NCBI GenBank assembly: GCA_037176705.1
Contig: JBAWUJ010000071.1
Coordinates: 62,001-126,000 of the forward strand
Length of the DNA: 64,000 nucleotides
Direction of reading: 5' to 3'
Origin: Molossus alvarezi
Lineage: Eukaryota; Chordata; Mammalia; Chiroptera; Molossidae
This document shows, piece after piece, positions 19,619 through 31,018 of this stretch (positions within the stretch are counted from its first letter, which is position 1; each line of letters begins with the position of its first letter). The notes under the pieces were generated by a model that was given only the letters and a program-made list of their open reading frames with translations, was not told the DNA's origin and searched no databases. The translations under genes and the position numbers were made by a program.

Positions 19619-22600
19619 GTTCTTCAGTTAATCCTCACCCGAGGGTATTTCCTTGATTGGCAGTTGCACACTGAAATGGCAGGATAATTCTGGGAGAAGA
19701 GGAACGGTGAAACCGAGGCAGGAAAGTTAAACAGAGCCAAGGAACTTTGCGGGACGTGTGTGGCAGGGCCTTGTCTTGAGAACCAGGCCAACAGACTCTA
19801 TTTGTCACAGAACTGTGCAGCAGAGGAGGGGGCACGGAAGGGGAGAGGGGGAGAATTCAGACACCACTCATCCTGAAGTTGTTGGGACAGCAGGGAGGGA
19901 GGGAGAGAGGAAGGAGGAAAGAAGTGTGTAAAGGAATGAACCAAGCAACCAAGCAACCAAGCGACAAAAGAGGCAGGTCCTTCCCAGGAACTAGACCAAA
20001 GAAAAGGGGAGACTTTTGGACTCCAACTGCACCAGGAATATCTAGGCGAGGAACTCAAACCCAAAAACTTCCAGACAGAAGGGGATGTGAGGCAGAAAAG
20101 GCTCTTTAGATGAGCTGACAGCCTGCCTGTGCTTCCTAGGCCAGACGCGTAGGTGGGCTTGCTCCGTTTCCGTAATAAATGTGCATGAGTTCAGGTTGTG
20201 CTCCATTCACTTGCACTCACGTTGCAATAAATTCACGGAGCGAGCGGAACGCAGATCTTATGTGCAGTGTCTCCTCCACCTCCTTCCCCATGAGAACACA
20301 AAGATCCAGGCTGACGACAGCCCTCTGCCGGTGATTCAGGGGATCGTCCAGTCACACCTCTCTGGTGTCTGTGAGCGGCGGTGCAGGTCCCATTTTCATC
20401 ACAGGCGGCCTTTGAGAGGGAGTGGGAGGGGGGCAGGGGGTATGGTCAAGTGGGAGGGCAGGAGGGAGCGGGAAGAGGGAACTCTGCAACACCGCATGAG
20501 TTTATTCTCTTTGGCTTTCCCCACACACTCACTGCTGCAAGAAGCAATGTGGAGTCACACCAAGATTCCCCACGGGAGAACAGGAAGGAGGGGTTGACGG
20601 CAGGCAAATTTCCTTAGTAGGCCTCCTCCTCGCCCAGCCGCACCACTTGCCCTTGGCAGAGATTCCAGCGCCAGGCAAGGGGAGAGTGGGGGCGAAAGCT
20701 TCACCGTGCCCAAAGGGTAGGGCCCCCGGCCCATGGGAAGCTGGAGGCAGGCGGGCCGAGCAGTAGAGGGGTGTCCCGTGGAACACATCTGCCGCTTCTC
20801 CATCGGACTGGAGCTTGGTGGGTTGTCGGGGCGGCGGCCCAAACACACGGGTGGAGGGGGGCGCTCGCCTAGGGCGGGACTTTTGGGGGGGTTGCCCCGC
20901 CGGCTCGGGGCCCGCCGCCTCAGGAGTGGTTCGCGGTGTCCTGCCAGGAATCCCTCCGTCACCCTCTTCAGTCCGCCAAATCCCCTTTTTGTCTGGGAAA
21001 AGTGGACATGTGTAAAGAGGAGAAGCAAACGGAAGACACAGCTCGGTGAGGCCGATTCACGTGCATTTTGTTTCCACGCGACACAGGTGTCAAGAAGTAA
21101 GTGTAAGGGATGAGGCCCCCACCTGCGTTTCTCAGACCCGTGAAAGTAGTTTTCATGGCAGGTACTGCCGCCTGTCATTTGCCCCTACCCTGCTCCTCCA
21201 CACCGCCTTCCTTTTCCCCGGGGCGCAGGTGTGCTGCTAATTGCCACCATTCACGGCGGCCGCGGCCCCGCCCCCTTCGCCACGCCCCCGTCCTGACGGC
21301 CCATCCCCCTGTGAGCCGACCCGGCCAGCTGTCAACCTCCTCTGTGCGGAGCTTATCACAGCCGCCACCGGGCAGGTGCTGCGCGATTGCCACACGTCAC
21401 AGTGAGGCCAGCCGGATCGCATCGCATCACATCGCATCGCATCGCATCCTGGCTAACGGGGCCACGGAGACGCGTGGCCCAGCGCTCGGGAGCCCGGGCT
21501 CGTGGTCGATTCACGGCAGCGGGAGGGTGCTTGGGACACTTGTCTTCTCTCCTGTGTTCTCTGCTTCTCTCGCTCGCTCTCTCTCTCTCTGTGCCTCTCT
21601 CTCCGCCCCGCCCCCGTCCCCCTCTCCTCCTCTCTCTCACCCCCCTAGTCTCATAGAGCTCTCCTGTCTTGCAGGACAGGGAATTTCGCGGAGTCGTGGA
21701 AGGGACTGCTCCCCTAGGCCCCTCCTGTGCCGAGGAAGGTCAGGCGGGCAAGCGGATCCCGGGCGGATTTGGGGATTTCCTCGGAGCGAGGAGGCAGCTT
21801 CTCTGTGCGATCTCGGTTCCGGAGGAGGACACCTGCTGTGGGCAGCGAAGCTGGACCCCGGTGGCCTGGGGTTTTCGCCGGCGCCCCCGGTACGTCAACC
21901 ATCCACAGGAGTGGAAACGGTCCTGGTGCACACTGCAACTGTTTTCAGAGAGGTAGGGACTGTCGTGTCTTAGGTCAAATAAGTACTTTTGAAACAAAGT
22001 ACTTATTTGACCTAAGACACGACAGTCCCTACCTCTCTGAAAAACAGTTGCAGTGTGCACCAGGACCGTTTCCACTCCTGTGGATGGTTGAACGTACCGG
22101 GGGCGCAGGCGAAAACCCCAGGCCACCGGGGTCCAGCTTGCTGCCCACAGCAGGTGTCCTCCTCCGGAACCGAGATCGCACAGAGAAGCTGCCTCCTCGC
22201 TCCGAGGGAAATCCCCAAATCCGCCCGGGATCGCTTGCCCGCCTGACCTTCCTCGGCACAGGAGGGCCTAGGGGAGCAGTCCCTTCCACGACTCCGCGAA
22301 ATTCCCTGTCCTGCAAGACAGGAGAGCTCTATGAGACTAGGGGGGTGAGAGAGAGGAGGAGAGGGGGACGGGGGCGGGGCGGAGGAGAGAGGCACAGAGA
22401 GAGAGAGCGAGCGAGAGAAGCAGAGAACACAGGAGAGAAAACAAGTGTCCCAAGCACCCTCCCCATCCCCCCCTTGGCCTCTGGCCAAATCCAAATACAG
22501 AATCAGTCAATAAAACATTTCAATATCGCCGTGCTCTCGTCCTGTTCATGGGCTTTGCGTCAGTCTGCGGCGGCGGCGGCCCGGGCAGAGACCCTGAGAG

Positions 22601-22775
22601 GGCAGAGGAGATCTCCCCCTCCCTTTCGACCTGGAGGATGTTCAGTGGGCTGGCGAGGGAAGAGCGGCTGCCAGCCGCCCAGCCGGCCCGCGCGGTTTGT
22701 TTCTCACGGAAGGCTTCCGGGCCCGTGACGAGGGAGACGATCTGGTGGGAGACCTAAGAGTGTAGTGAGACATCA
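17074..22775 (+). repeat. Unit 4 (5702 bp), type B, carrying an inverted segment
   Basis: First B-type unit: ACCTGGCC, TG tract longer by 2, ACTCTCCTCC at 19141 (donor-like site lost), GGTGAAACC, GCGGGACGTGTGTGG, TGTGAGCC, and a CT tract longer by 2. Positions 21996-22463 are replaced by reverse-complement sequence. Flanking sequence on both sides aligns with unit 6 at a constant offset of 11,400 bases, so the replacement is length-neutral. Confidence 0.97.
21996..22463 (-). repeat. Inverted 468-base segment inside unit 4 (right arm of a large palindrome)
   Basis: From 21996 the sequence is the reverse complement of the region ending at 21989. The left arm is 21521-21989 and the loop is TGAAAC at 21990-21995. 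The segment replaces the normal stretch equivalent to 33396-33863 in unit 6, removing the AT-rich gap, CA tract, short inverted repeat and most of the second CpG-rich block. The right junction lies in a C-rich tract (CCCTCCCC then AT then C7). Within the arm the match is to unit 2 (10124-10590): it has the unit 2-only TTGTTTTC, six CT dinucleotides after CGCTCG, and GCCTGCGCC. The remaining differences are about seven single-base insertions or deletions and no substitution. This is either a real inversion-type rearrangement or an assembly or consensus error. Confidence 0.95.
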
Positions 22776-25285
22776 GGAGGGATACCTCGACTGGGAACAT
22801 CCTCCCTGAGGAGCAAGGGGTTCCCTTCCCACCCCGGGCCCCCACCCAGCTCAGGATCCCAGTACCAGGAAGAGACGTCCCCATCCCTTGTGGCTGTGCA
22901 AACCACCCGGGATCGAGGTCCAGGCTGAGGCTGCCGGGGTCCCTGGCAGTTCCTTTGAAAGGGCCTGCCCTCGCACGGAGCTCCGGGGACCCTCTTTCTG
23001 CGGGCTGCAGAGTGGGGGTGGGTGGCAGGGAGGGACAGCGGCAGCTTGAAAGGCACCAGAGACATCCCTGGGAAGAACTGAGTCAGTCCTTTGGCATTGG
23101 GGTGAGAGCTGGAGGGGCAGCTTTGTCGCAGGCACGCGTGCTGGTGGAGGCTGCTGTTCCATGGGTGAGCCCTTCCCTCGCGGGGCAGGCAGCCCGGTGG
23201 GTGGGCGCGCACCGTCCCTGGGACTCTGGTGACCTGGCACCCACTGTCTGGGCCACCCTGGTGATTGCCTGAGGCCCCGCCCCACGGCCCATTCAGGCCC
23301 ACCCAAGCGGTGTCCATTGATTTTTTCCTAGGATTGGCCTGTCTTGGCTCCCGCTTGCTCCACGTGGTCCTAAATTCTCTGAAACCAACAACACCAGGCC
23401 TCAGCGAGCCCCATCCCTCCTCTGGCTCACTGGCCCCAGGCCTGGCAGTAGTAGCAGCCAGCCTTGGGCCCCAGCTTGACATTGCCTAGGCACCTCCAAG
23501 ACCAGCACAGAAGGCAGCCATGTGTAGATCGCTTTGTAGCTTATGTCTGGTGGCCCCGGGGAGAACACACAGGGGCAGTGGCTGACCTCGCCCCGGAGCC
23601 AGCCTAGAAGAGTTGGCCTTTCCTTTGCTCCCTTTCCCTTAAGAATATTACGATGGCATCCTCAGTACCTGGAGGTGGGTCTTTGTGCTTCTTTCTCAAT
23701 AGGCTGTACGTATGTATTCTTTTTCTTGCTTCTCTCTTTCCTCCCTCCCTCCCTCCCTCTCTGGCTAGAGCCCTTTGGGGCTCAGGGCAAGACTGAGGAA
23801 GTTGTACAGAGAGCTCCCACATGCCCACTGCCCTGTAGTCCCTGCTCTTTCTTCCCCAAGTCACACACGGGCAGGCACGCAGGCACCCAATGCGTGAATT
23901 TTCTGAGGCCCAGAGGCCTGCTGCAGAACTTAGGATGAAACCCCTACCCTTCTCTTTTCCAGAAAGACAGGCATGGGCCTAAGCAAGGTGTCCTGGCCTG
24001 GGCCTGGGCCTGGGGGGTGGGGGTGGGGTTAGGGGGTGGGAAGGGAAGGCCAGGGCCACTTATTCCAAGGGAACAGCAATGGCTTGATTCCAATGCAGAG
24101 AGCCTAGGACTTTGCCTGAGGCTTCTACAACTCCCCCACACTTAGGCCACTGATTCCAAGCTGCAGGAAGGGAGCAGGGGCAGTCTGGGGCTGAAGGAGT
24201 TCGCCTCCATGTGCCAAAGCCCAAAACTGCCCTCCACCCTCTGAGAAAGGGCAGGGGTGAGGTGGCGGTTGGGTGGTGGTGGTGGTGGTGGTGAGCGGTG
24301 GCGGTTTAGGGGTGCAAGTGCAGGGCATCCAAGGAGAAGTTAAAGAGTCCATCTCGGCGTCTTAGATTCCCCAGGCCAAACGCCGGTGTGGACCGATGAG
24401 GGTCCAGGGAGGCCTGGTAGGGGATGAATGGACTCAGTAACCCTGTGTCTCGGGAACAACAAGCACACTCGTACTGAAACACTGTGCTCCAGCTGACGAT
24501 TTTGGTAACTCACCTTTAGGTACCCTTCACATGGATGGATGGAGAGATGGTTGGGTGGGTGGGTGGGTGGGTGTATGGATGGATGGTGAGCACTGAACTG
24601 GACAGACAGGACACACCGATCCTCCCTCCGCCCACCGATCTCCAAGGGTAGGTCCGGGCCTAGGACATGGGCAACCCCCCATCAAGTGAATTTAGTTAAC
24701 ACCTTTGTAGTTTGGACCATCAGTGAGTTTAGTGTAGGTCTCTGGGTCTGTGGGGCCACTACACAGGCCTCCCCTGAGCTCGCCTGTGTTCCTATGTGTG
24801 TGTGGCCCCTGTTACGCGCACACGCGCGCACACACACGGTACTCACCTCCGGAGAGCCCTGACTCCTAAGTCGTGATCCAGGGGTTGTTTGAAACATCAC
24901 CCCAAAGGAGTGGAGCCCAGGAGGGGGATGTGAACATATGTCCTAGATGCCAGTGAACTGTGTGTTCTTAAAAGGGTTCAGATCTTAGGTCGTAGGTGAT
25001 GTTTATATTTACTACCTTGCAATGAGAACCTAGAAACAAGTCAGGACATCAAAAATCCCTCTCTTTGAAAGTCAGGGAGTTCCTGCATGTGTCAGAGAGG
25101 ATCCCCTATTTGTCTCCTGGCCTTCCACAGAATTCACCCCAGGACCTGAGGTGTAATCTTTGAGTCTGATGAGTTTTTTGAGTCATTCTTTGTTGTTGCT
25201 GGTGCTGGTGCTGGTGCTGGTGCTGGTGCTGGTGCGGGTCCTGGTGTTGGTGCTGCTTCTGCTGCAGCTGCTGCCGGTGCCGCTG

Positions 25286-25318
<33 letters not shown>

Positions 25319-28300
25319 GTTCTTCAGTTAATCCTCACCCGAGGGTATTTCCTTGATTGGCAGTTGCACACTGAAATGGCAGGATAATTCTGGGAGAAGA
25401 GGAACGGAGAAACCGAGGCAGGAAAGTTAAACAGAGCCAAGGAACTTTGCGCGACGTGTGTAGCAGGGCCTTGTCTTGAGAACCAGGCCAACAGACTCTA
25501 TTTGTCACAGAACTGTGCAGCAGAGGAGGGGGCACGGAAGGGGAGAGGGGGAGAATTCAGACACCACTCATCCTGAAGTTGTTGGGACAGCAGGGAGGGA
25601 GGGAGAGAGGAAGGAGGAAAGAAGTGTGTAAAGGAATGAACCAAGCAACCAAGCAACCAAGCGACAAAAGAGGCAGGTCCTTCCCAGGAACTAGACCAAA
25701 GAAAAGGGGAGACTTTTGGACTCCAACTGCACCAGGAATATCTAGGCGAGGAACTCAAACCCAAAAACTTCCAGACAGAAGGGGATGTGAGGCAGAAAAG
25801 GCTCTTTAGATGAGCTGACAGCCTGCCTGTGCTTCCTAGGCCAGACGCGTAGGTGGGCTTGCTCCGTTTCCGTAATAAATGTGCATGAGTTCAGGTTGTG
25901 CTCCATTCACTTGCACTCACGTTGCAATAAATTCACGGAGCGAGCGGAACGCAGATCTTATGTGCAGTGTCTCCTCCACCTCCTTCCCCATGAGAACACA
26001 AAGATCCAGGCTGACGACAGCCCTCTGCCGGTGATTCAGGGGATCGTCCAGTCACACCTCTCTGGTGTCTGTGAGCGGCGGTGCAGGTCCCATTTTCATC
26101 ACAGGCGGCCTTTGAGAGGGAGTGGGAGGGGGGCAGGGGGTATGGTCAAGTGGGAGGGCAGGAGGGAGCGGGAAGAGGGAACTCTGCAACACCGCATGAG
26201 TTTATTCTCTTTGGCTTTCCCCACACACTCACTGCTGCAAGAAGCAATGTGGAGTCACACCAAGATTCCCCACGGGAGAACAGGAAGGAGGGGTTGACGG
26301 CAGGCAAATTTCCTTAGTAGGCCTCCTCCTCGCCCAGCCGCACCACTTGCCCTTGGCAGAGATTCCAGCGCCAGGCAAGGGGAGAGTGGGGGCGAAAGCT
26401 TCACCGTGCCCAAAGGGTAGGGCCCCCGGCCCATGGGAAGCTGGAGGCAGGCGGGCCGAGCAGTAGAGGGGTGTCCCGTGGAACACATCTGCCGCTTCTC
26501 CATCGGACTGGAGCTTGGTGGGTTGTCGGGGCGGCGGCCCAAACACACGGGTGGAGGGGGGCGCTCGCCTAGGGCGGGACTTTTGGGGGGGTTGCCCCGC
26601 CGGCTCGGGGCCCGCCGCCTCAGGAGTGGTTCGCGGTGTCCTGCCAGGAATCCCTCCGTCACCCTCTTCAGTCCGCCAAATCCCCTTTTTGTCTGGGAAA
26701 AGTGGACATGTGTAAAGAGGAGAAGCAAACGGAAGACACAGCTCGGTGAGGCCGATTCACGTGCATTTTGTTTCCACGCGACACAGGTGTCAAGAAGTAA
26801 GTGTAAGGGATGAGGCCCCCACCTGCGTTTCTCAGACCCGTGAAAGTAGTTTTCATGGCAGGTACTGCCGCCTGTCATTTGCCCCTACCCTGCTCCTCCA
26901 CACCGCCTTCCTTTTCCCCGGGGCGCAGGTGTGCTGCTAATTGCCACCATTCACGGCGGCCGCGGCCCCGCCCCCTTCGCCACGCCCCCGTCCTGACGGC
27001 CCATCCCCCTGTGCGCCGACCCGGCCAGCTGTCAACCTCCTCTGTGCGGAGCTTATCACAGCCGCCACCGGGCAGGTGCTGCGCGATTGCCACACGTCAC
27101 AGTGAGGCCAGCCGGATCGCATCGCATCACATCGCATCGCATCGCATCCTGGCTAACGGGGCCACGGAGACGCGTGGCCCAGCGCTCGGGAGCCCGGGCT
27201 CGTGGTCGATTCACGGCAGCGGGAGGGTGCTTGGGACACTTGTCTTCTCTCCTGTGTTCTCTGCTTCTCTCGCTAGCTCTCTCTCTCTGTGCCTCTCTCT
27301 CCGCCCCGCCCCCGTCCCCCTCTCCTCCTCTCTCTCACCCCCCTAGTCTCATAGAGCTCTCCTGTCTTGCAGGACAGGGAATTTCGCGGAGTCGTGGAAG
27401 GGACTGCTCCCCTAGGCCCCTCCTGTGCCGAGGAAGGTCAGGCGGGCAAGCGGATCCCGGGCGGATTTGGGGATTTCCTCGGAGCGAGGAGGCAGCTTCT
27501 CTGTGCGATCTCGGTTCCGGAGGAGGACACCTGCTGTGGGCAGCGAAGCTGGACCCCGGTGGCCTGGGGTTTTCGCCGGCGCCCCCGGTACGTCAACCAT
27601 CCACAGGAGTGGAAACGGTCCTGGTGCACACTGCAACTGTTTTCAGAGAGGTAGGGACTGTCGTGTCTTAGGTCAAATAAGTACTTTTGAAACATAAGTC
27701 CATCAAATCAACGTGTTCATAGTTATTGCCTGATCCGCCCGCGCCCGCCCAGCCCCCAGCACACCAGGCCAACCCCGGCCGGCCTCGCCCCCCAACCCTG
27801 ACACACACACACACGCACCCCCACGGTCACGCACAGCGCCCCGCCCCCACCCACACACACTGACACAGCAGCGCCCAGTCACGGCCCGTTAGAGATCCGG
27901 TCCACTGGTGGACCCGGTCGCTGTCCGTTGCAGCGGCCAAGTCCGGTGCCGGGCAACCTGTCTCTCCGGTCGCCCAGGCAACCGGCGCGGTCTCGCGTCC
28001 CCCGCAAGTCGTCCTCGCTCGTTCGGTGCCTCGATCGCGTGACCGCGGTTCTGCGGGCAGACCCGGAAGCGGGCCGGAGAGAGGCACACACGCACAGACA
28101 CTCCCTCCCTCCCTCGCACACAGACACACACGGGCCTCCACACCTCCCTCGCTCCCTCCCCCCTCCCCCCCTTGGCCTCTGGCCAAATCCAAATACAGAA
28201 TCAGTCAATAAAACATTTCAATATCGCCGTGCTCTCGTCCTGTTCATGGGCTTTGCGTCAGTCTGCGGCGGCGGCGGCCGGGGCAGAGACCCTGAGAGGG

Positions 28301-28473
28301 CAGAGGAGATCTCCCCCTCCCTTTCGACCTGGAGGATGTTCAGTGGGCTGGCGAGGGAAGAGCGGCTGCCAGCCGCCCAGCCGGCCCGCGCGGTTTGTTT
28401 CTCACGGAAGGCTTCCGGGCCCGTGACGAGGGAGACGATCTGGTGGGAGACCTAAGAGTGTAGTGAGACATCA
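22776..28473 (+). repeat. Unit 5 (5698 bp), type A
   Basis: Carries every A-type marker listed for unit 3, at an offset of 11,400 bases. I found no difference from unit 3 or unit 7 at the diagnostic places I compared, including the CTG count (9), the CGCTAGCTC form and the 3' TCTCGCG / CTCGCTCCC / GGCCGGGG combination. This suggests very recent duplication or active homogenisation. Confidence 0.97.
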
Positions 28474-30985
28474 GGAGGGATACCTCGACTGGGAACATCC
28501 TCCCTGAGGAGCAAGGGGTTCCCTTCCCACCCCGGGCCCCCACCCAGCTCAGGATCCCAGTACCAGGAAGAGACGTCCCCATCCCTTGTGGCTGTGCAAA
28601 CCACCCGGGATCGAGGTCCAGGCTGAGGCTGCCGGGGTCCCTGGCAGTTCCTTTGAAAGGGCCTGCCCTCGCACGGAGCTCCGGGGACCCTCTTTCTGCG
28701 GGCTGCAGAGTGGGGGTGGGTGGCAGGGAGGGACAGCGGCAGCTTGAAAGGCACCAGAGACATCCCTGGGAAGAACTGAGTCAGTCCTTTGGCATTGGGG
28801 TGAGAGCTGGAGGGGCAGCTTTGTCGCAGGCACGCGTGCTGGTGGAGGCTGCTGTTCCATGGGTGAGCCCTTCCCTCGCGGGGCAGGCAGCCCGGTGGGT
28901 GGGCGCGCACCGTCCCTGGGACTCTGGTGACCTGGCACCCACTGTCTGGGCCACCCTGGTGATTGCCTGAGGCCCCGCCCCACGGCCCATTCAGGCCCAC
29001 CCAAGCGGTGTCCATTGATTTTTTCCTAGGATTGGCCTGTCTTGGCTCCCGCTTGCTCCACGTGGTCCTAAATTCTCTGAAACCAACAACACCTGGCCTC
29101 AGCGAGCCCCATCCCTCCTCTGGCTCACTGGCCCCAGGCCTGGCAGTAGTAGCAGCCAGCCTTGGGCCCCAGCTTGACATTGCCTAGGCACCTCCAAGAC
29201 CAGCACAGAAGGCAGCCATGTGTAGATCGCTTTGTAGCTTATGTCTGGTGGCCCCGGGGAGAACACACAGGGGCAGTGGCTGACCTCGCCCCGGAGCCAG
29301 CCTAGAAGAGTTGGCCTTTCCTTTGCTCCCTTTCCCTTAAGAATATTACGATGGCATCCTCAGTACCTGGAGGTGGGTCTTTGTGCTTCTTTCTCAATAG
29401 GCTGTACGTATGTATTCTTTTTCTTGCTTCTCTCTTTCCTCCCTCCCTCCCTCCCTCTCTGGCTAGAGCCCTTTGGGGCTCAGGGCAAGACTGAGGAAGT
29501 TGTACAGAGAGCTCCCACATGCCCACTGCCCTGTAGTCCCTGCTCTTTCTTCCCCAAGTCACACACGGGCAGGCACGCAGGCACCCAATGCGTGAATTTT
29601 CTGAGGCCCAGAGGCCTGCTGCAGAACTTAGGATGAAACCCCTACCCTTCTCTTTTCCAGAAAGACAGGCATGGGCCTAAGCAAGGTGTCCTGGCCTGGG
29701 CCTGGGCCTGGGGGGTGGGGGTGGGGTTAGGGGGTGGGAAGGGAAGGCCAGGGCCACTTATTCCAAGGGAACAGCAATGGCTTGATTCCAATGCAGAGAG
29801 CCTAGGACTTTGCCTGAGGCTTCTACAACTCCCCCACACTTAGGCCACTGATTCCAAGCTGCAGGAAGGGAGCAGGGGCAGTCTGGGGCTGAAGGAGTTC
29901 GCCTCCATGTGCCAAAGCCCAAAACTGCCCTCCACCCTCTGAGAAAGGGCAGGGGTGAGGTGGCGGTTGGGTGGTGGTGGTGGTGGTGGTGAGCGGTGGC
30001 GGTTTAGGGGTGCAAGTGCAGGGCATCCAAGGAGAAGTTAAAGAGTCCATCTCGGCGTCTTAGATTCCCCAGGCCAAACGCCGGTGTGGACCGATGAGGG
30101 TCCAGGGAGGCCTGGTAGGGGATGAATGGACTCAGTAACCCTGTGTCTCGGGAACAACAAGCACACTCGTACTGAAACACTGTGCTCCAGCTGACGATTT
30201 TGGTAACTCACCTTTAGGTACCCTTCACATGGATGGATGGAGAGATGGTTGGGTGGGTGGGTGGGTGGGTGTATGGATGGATGGTGAGCACTGAACTGGA
30301 CAGACAGGACACACCGATCCTCCCTCCGCCCACCGATCTCCAAGGGTAGGTCCGGGCCTAGGACATGGGCAACCCCCCATCAAGTGAATTTAGTTAACAC
30401 CTTTGTAGTTTGGACCATCAGTGAGTTTAGTGTAGGTCTCTGGGTCTGTGGGGCCACTACACAGGCCTCCCCTGAGCTCGCCTGTGTTCCTATGTGTGTG
30501 TGTGGCCCCTGTTACGCGCACACGCGCGCACACACACGGTACTCTCCTCCGGAGAGCCCTGACTCCTAAGTCGTGATCCAGGGGTTGTTTGAAACATCAC
30601 CCCAAAGGAGTGGAGCCCAGGAGGGGGATGTGAACATATGTCCTAGATGCCAGTGAACTGTGTGTTCTTAAAAGGGTTCAGATCTTAGGTCGTAGGTGAT
30701 GTTTATATTTACTACCTTGCAATGAGAACCTAGAAACAAGTCAGGACATCAAAAATCCCTCTCTTTGAAAGTCAGGGAGTTCCTGCATGTGTCAGAGAGG
30801 ATCCCCTATTTGTCTCCTGGCCTTCCACAGAATTCACCCCAGGACCTGAGGTGTAATCTTTGAGTCTGATGAGTTTTTTGAGTCATTCTTTGTTGTTGCT
30901 GGTGCTGGTGCTGGTGCTGGTGCTGGTGCTGGTGCGGGTCCTGGTGTTGGTGCTGCTTCTGCTGCAGCTGCTGCCGGTGCCGCTG

Positions 30986-31018
<33 letters not shown>

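Larger units (their letters stand above)
11376..22775 (+). repeat. Higher-order dimer copy 1 (units 3+4, 11,400 bp)
   Basis: A plus B units. The same A-B pair recurs at exactly 11,400-base spacing for three copies. This copy contains the inverted segment. The dimer boundary is set here at the arbitrary unit start; the true duplication boundary may lie elsewhere in the unit. Confidence 0.9.

Noticed and set aside
21110..21973. A 287-codon plus-strand frame in units 4, 6, 8 and 10
   Set aside because: Its length depends on the CT dinucleotide count in the pyrimidine tract: in the other units the same region is split into two shorter frames. A real gene would not change frame with a microsatellite.
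21521..22463. Transposon with long terminal inverted repeats
   Set aside because: Arms are separated by only six bases, carry no transposase and have no target-site duplication. The arm sequence is ordinary unit sequence.
21727..22728. A 333-codon frame in unit 4, the longest in the window
   Set aside because: It runs through the palindrome and exists only because of the inverted segment, which is itself of doubtful reality.
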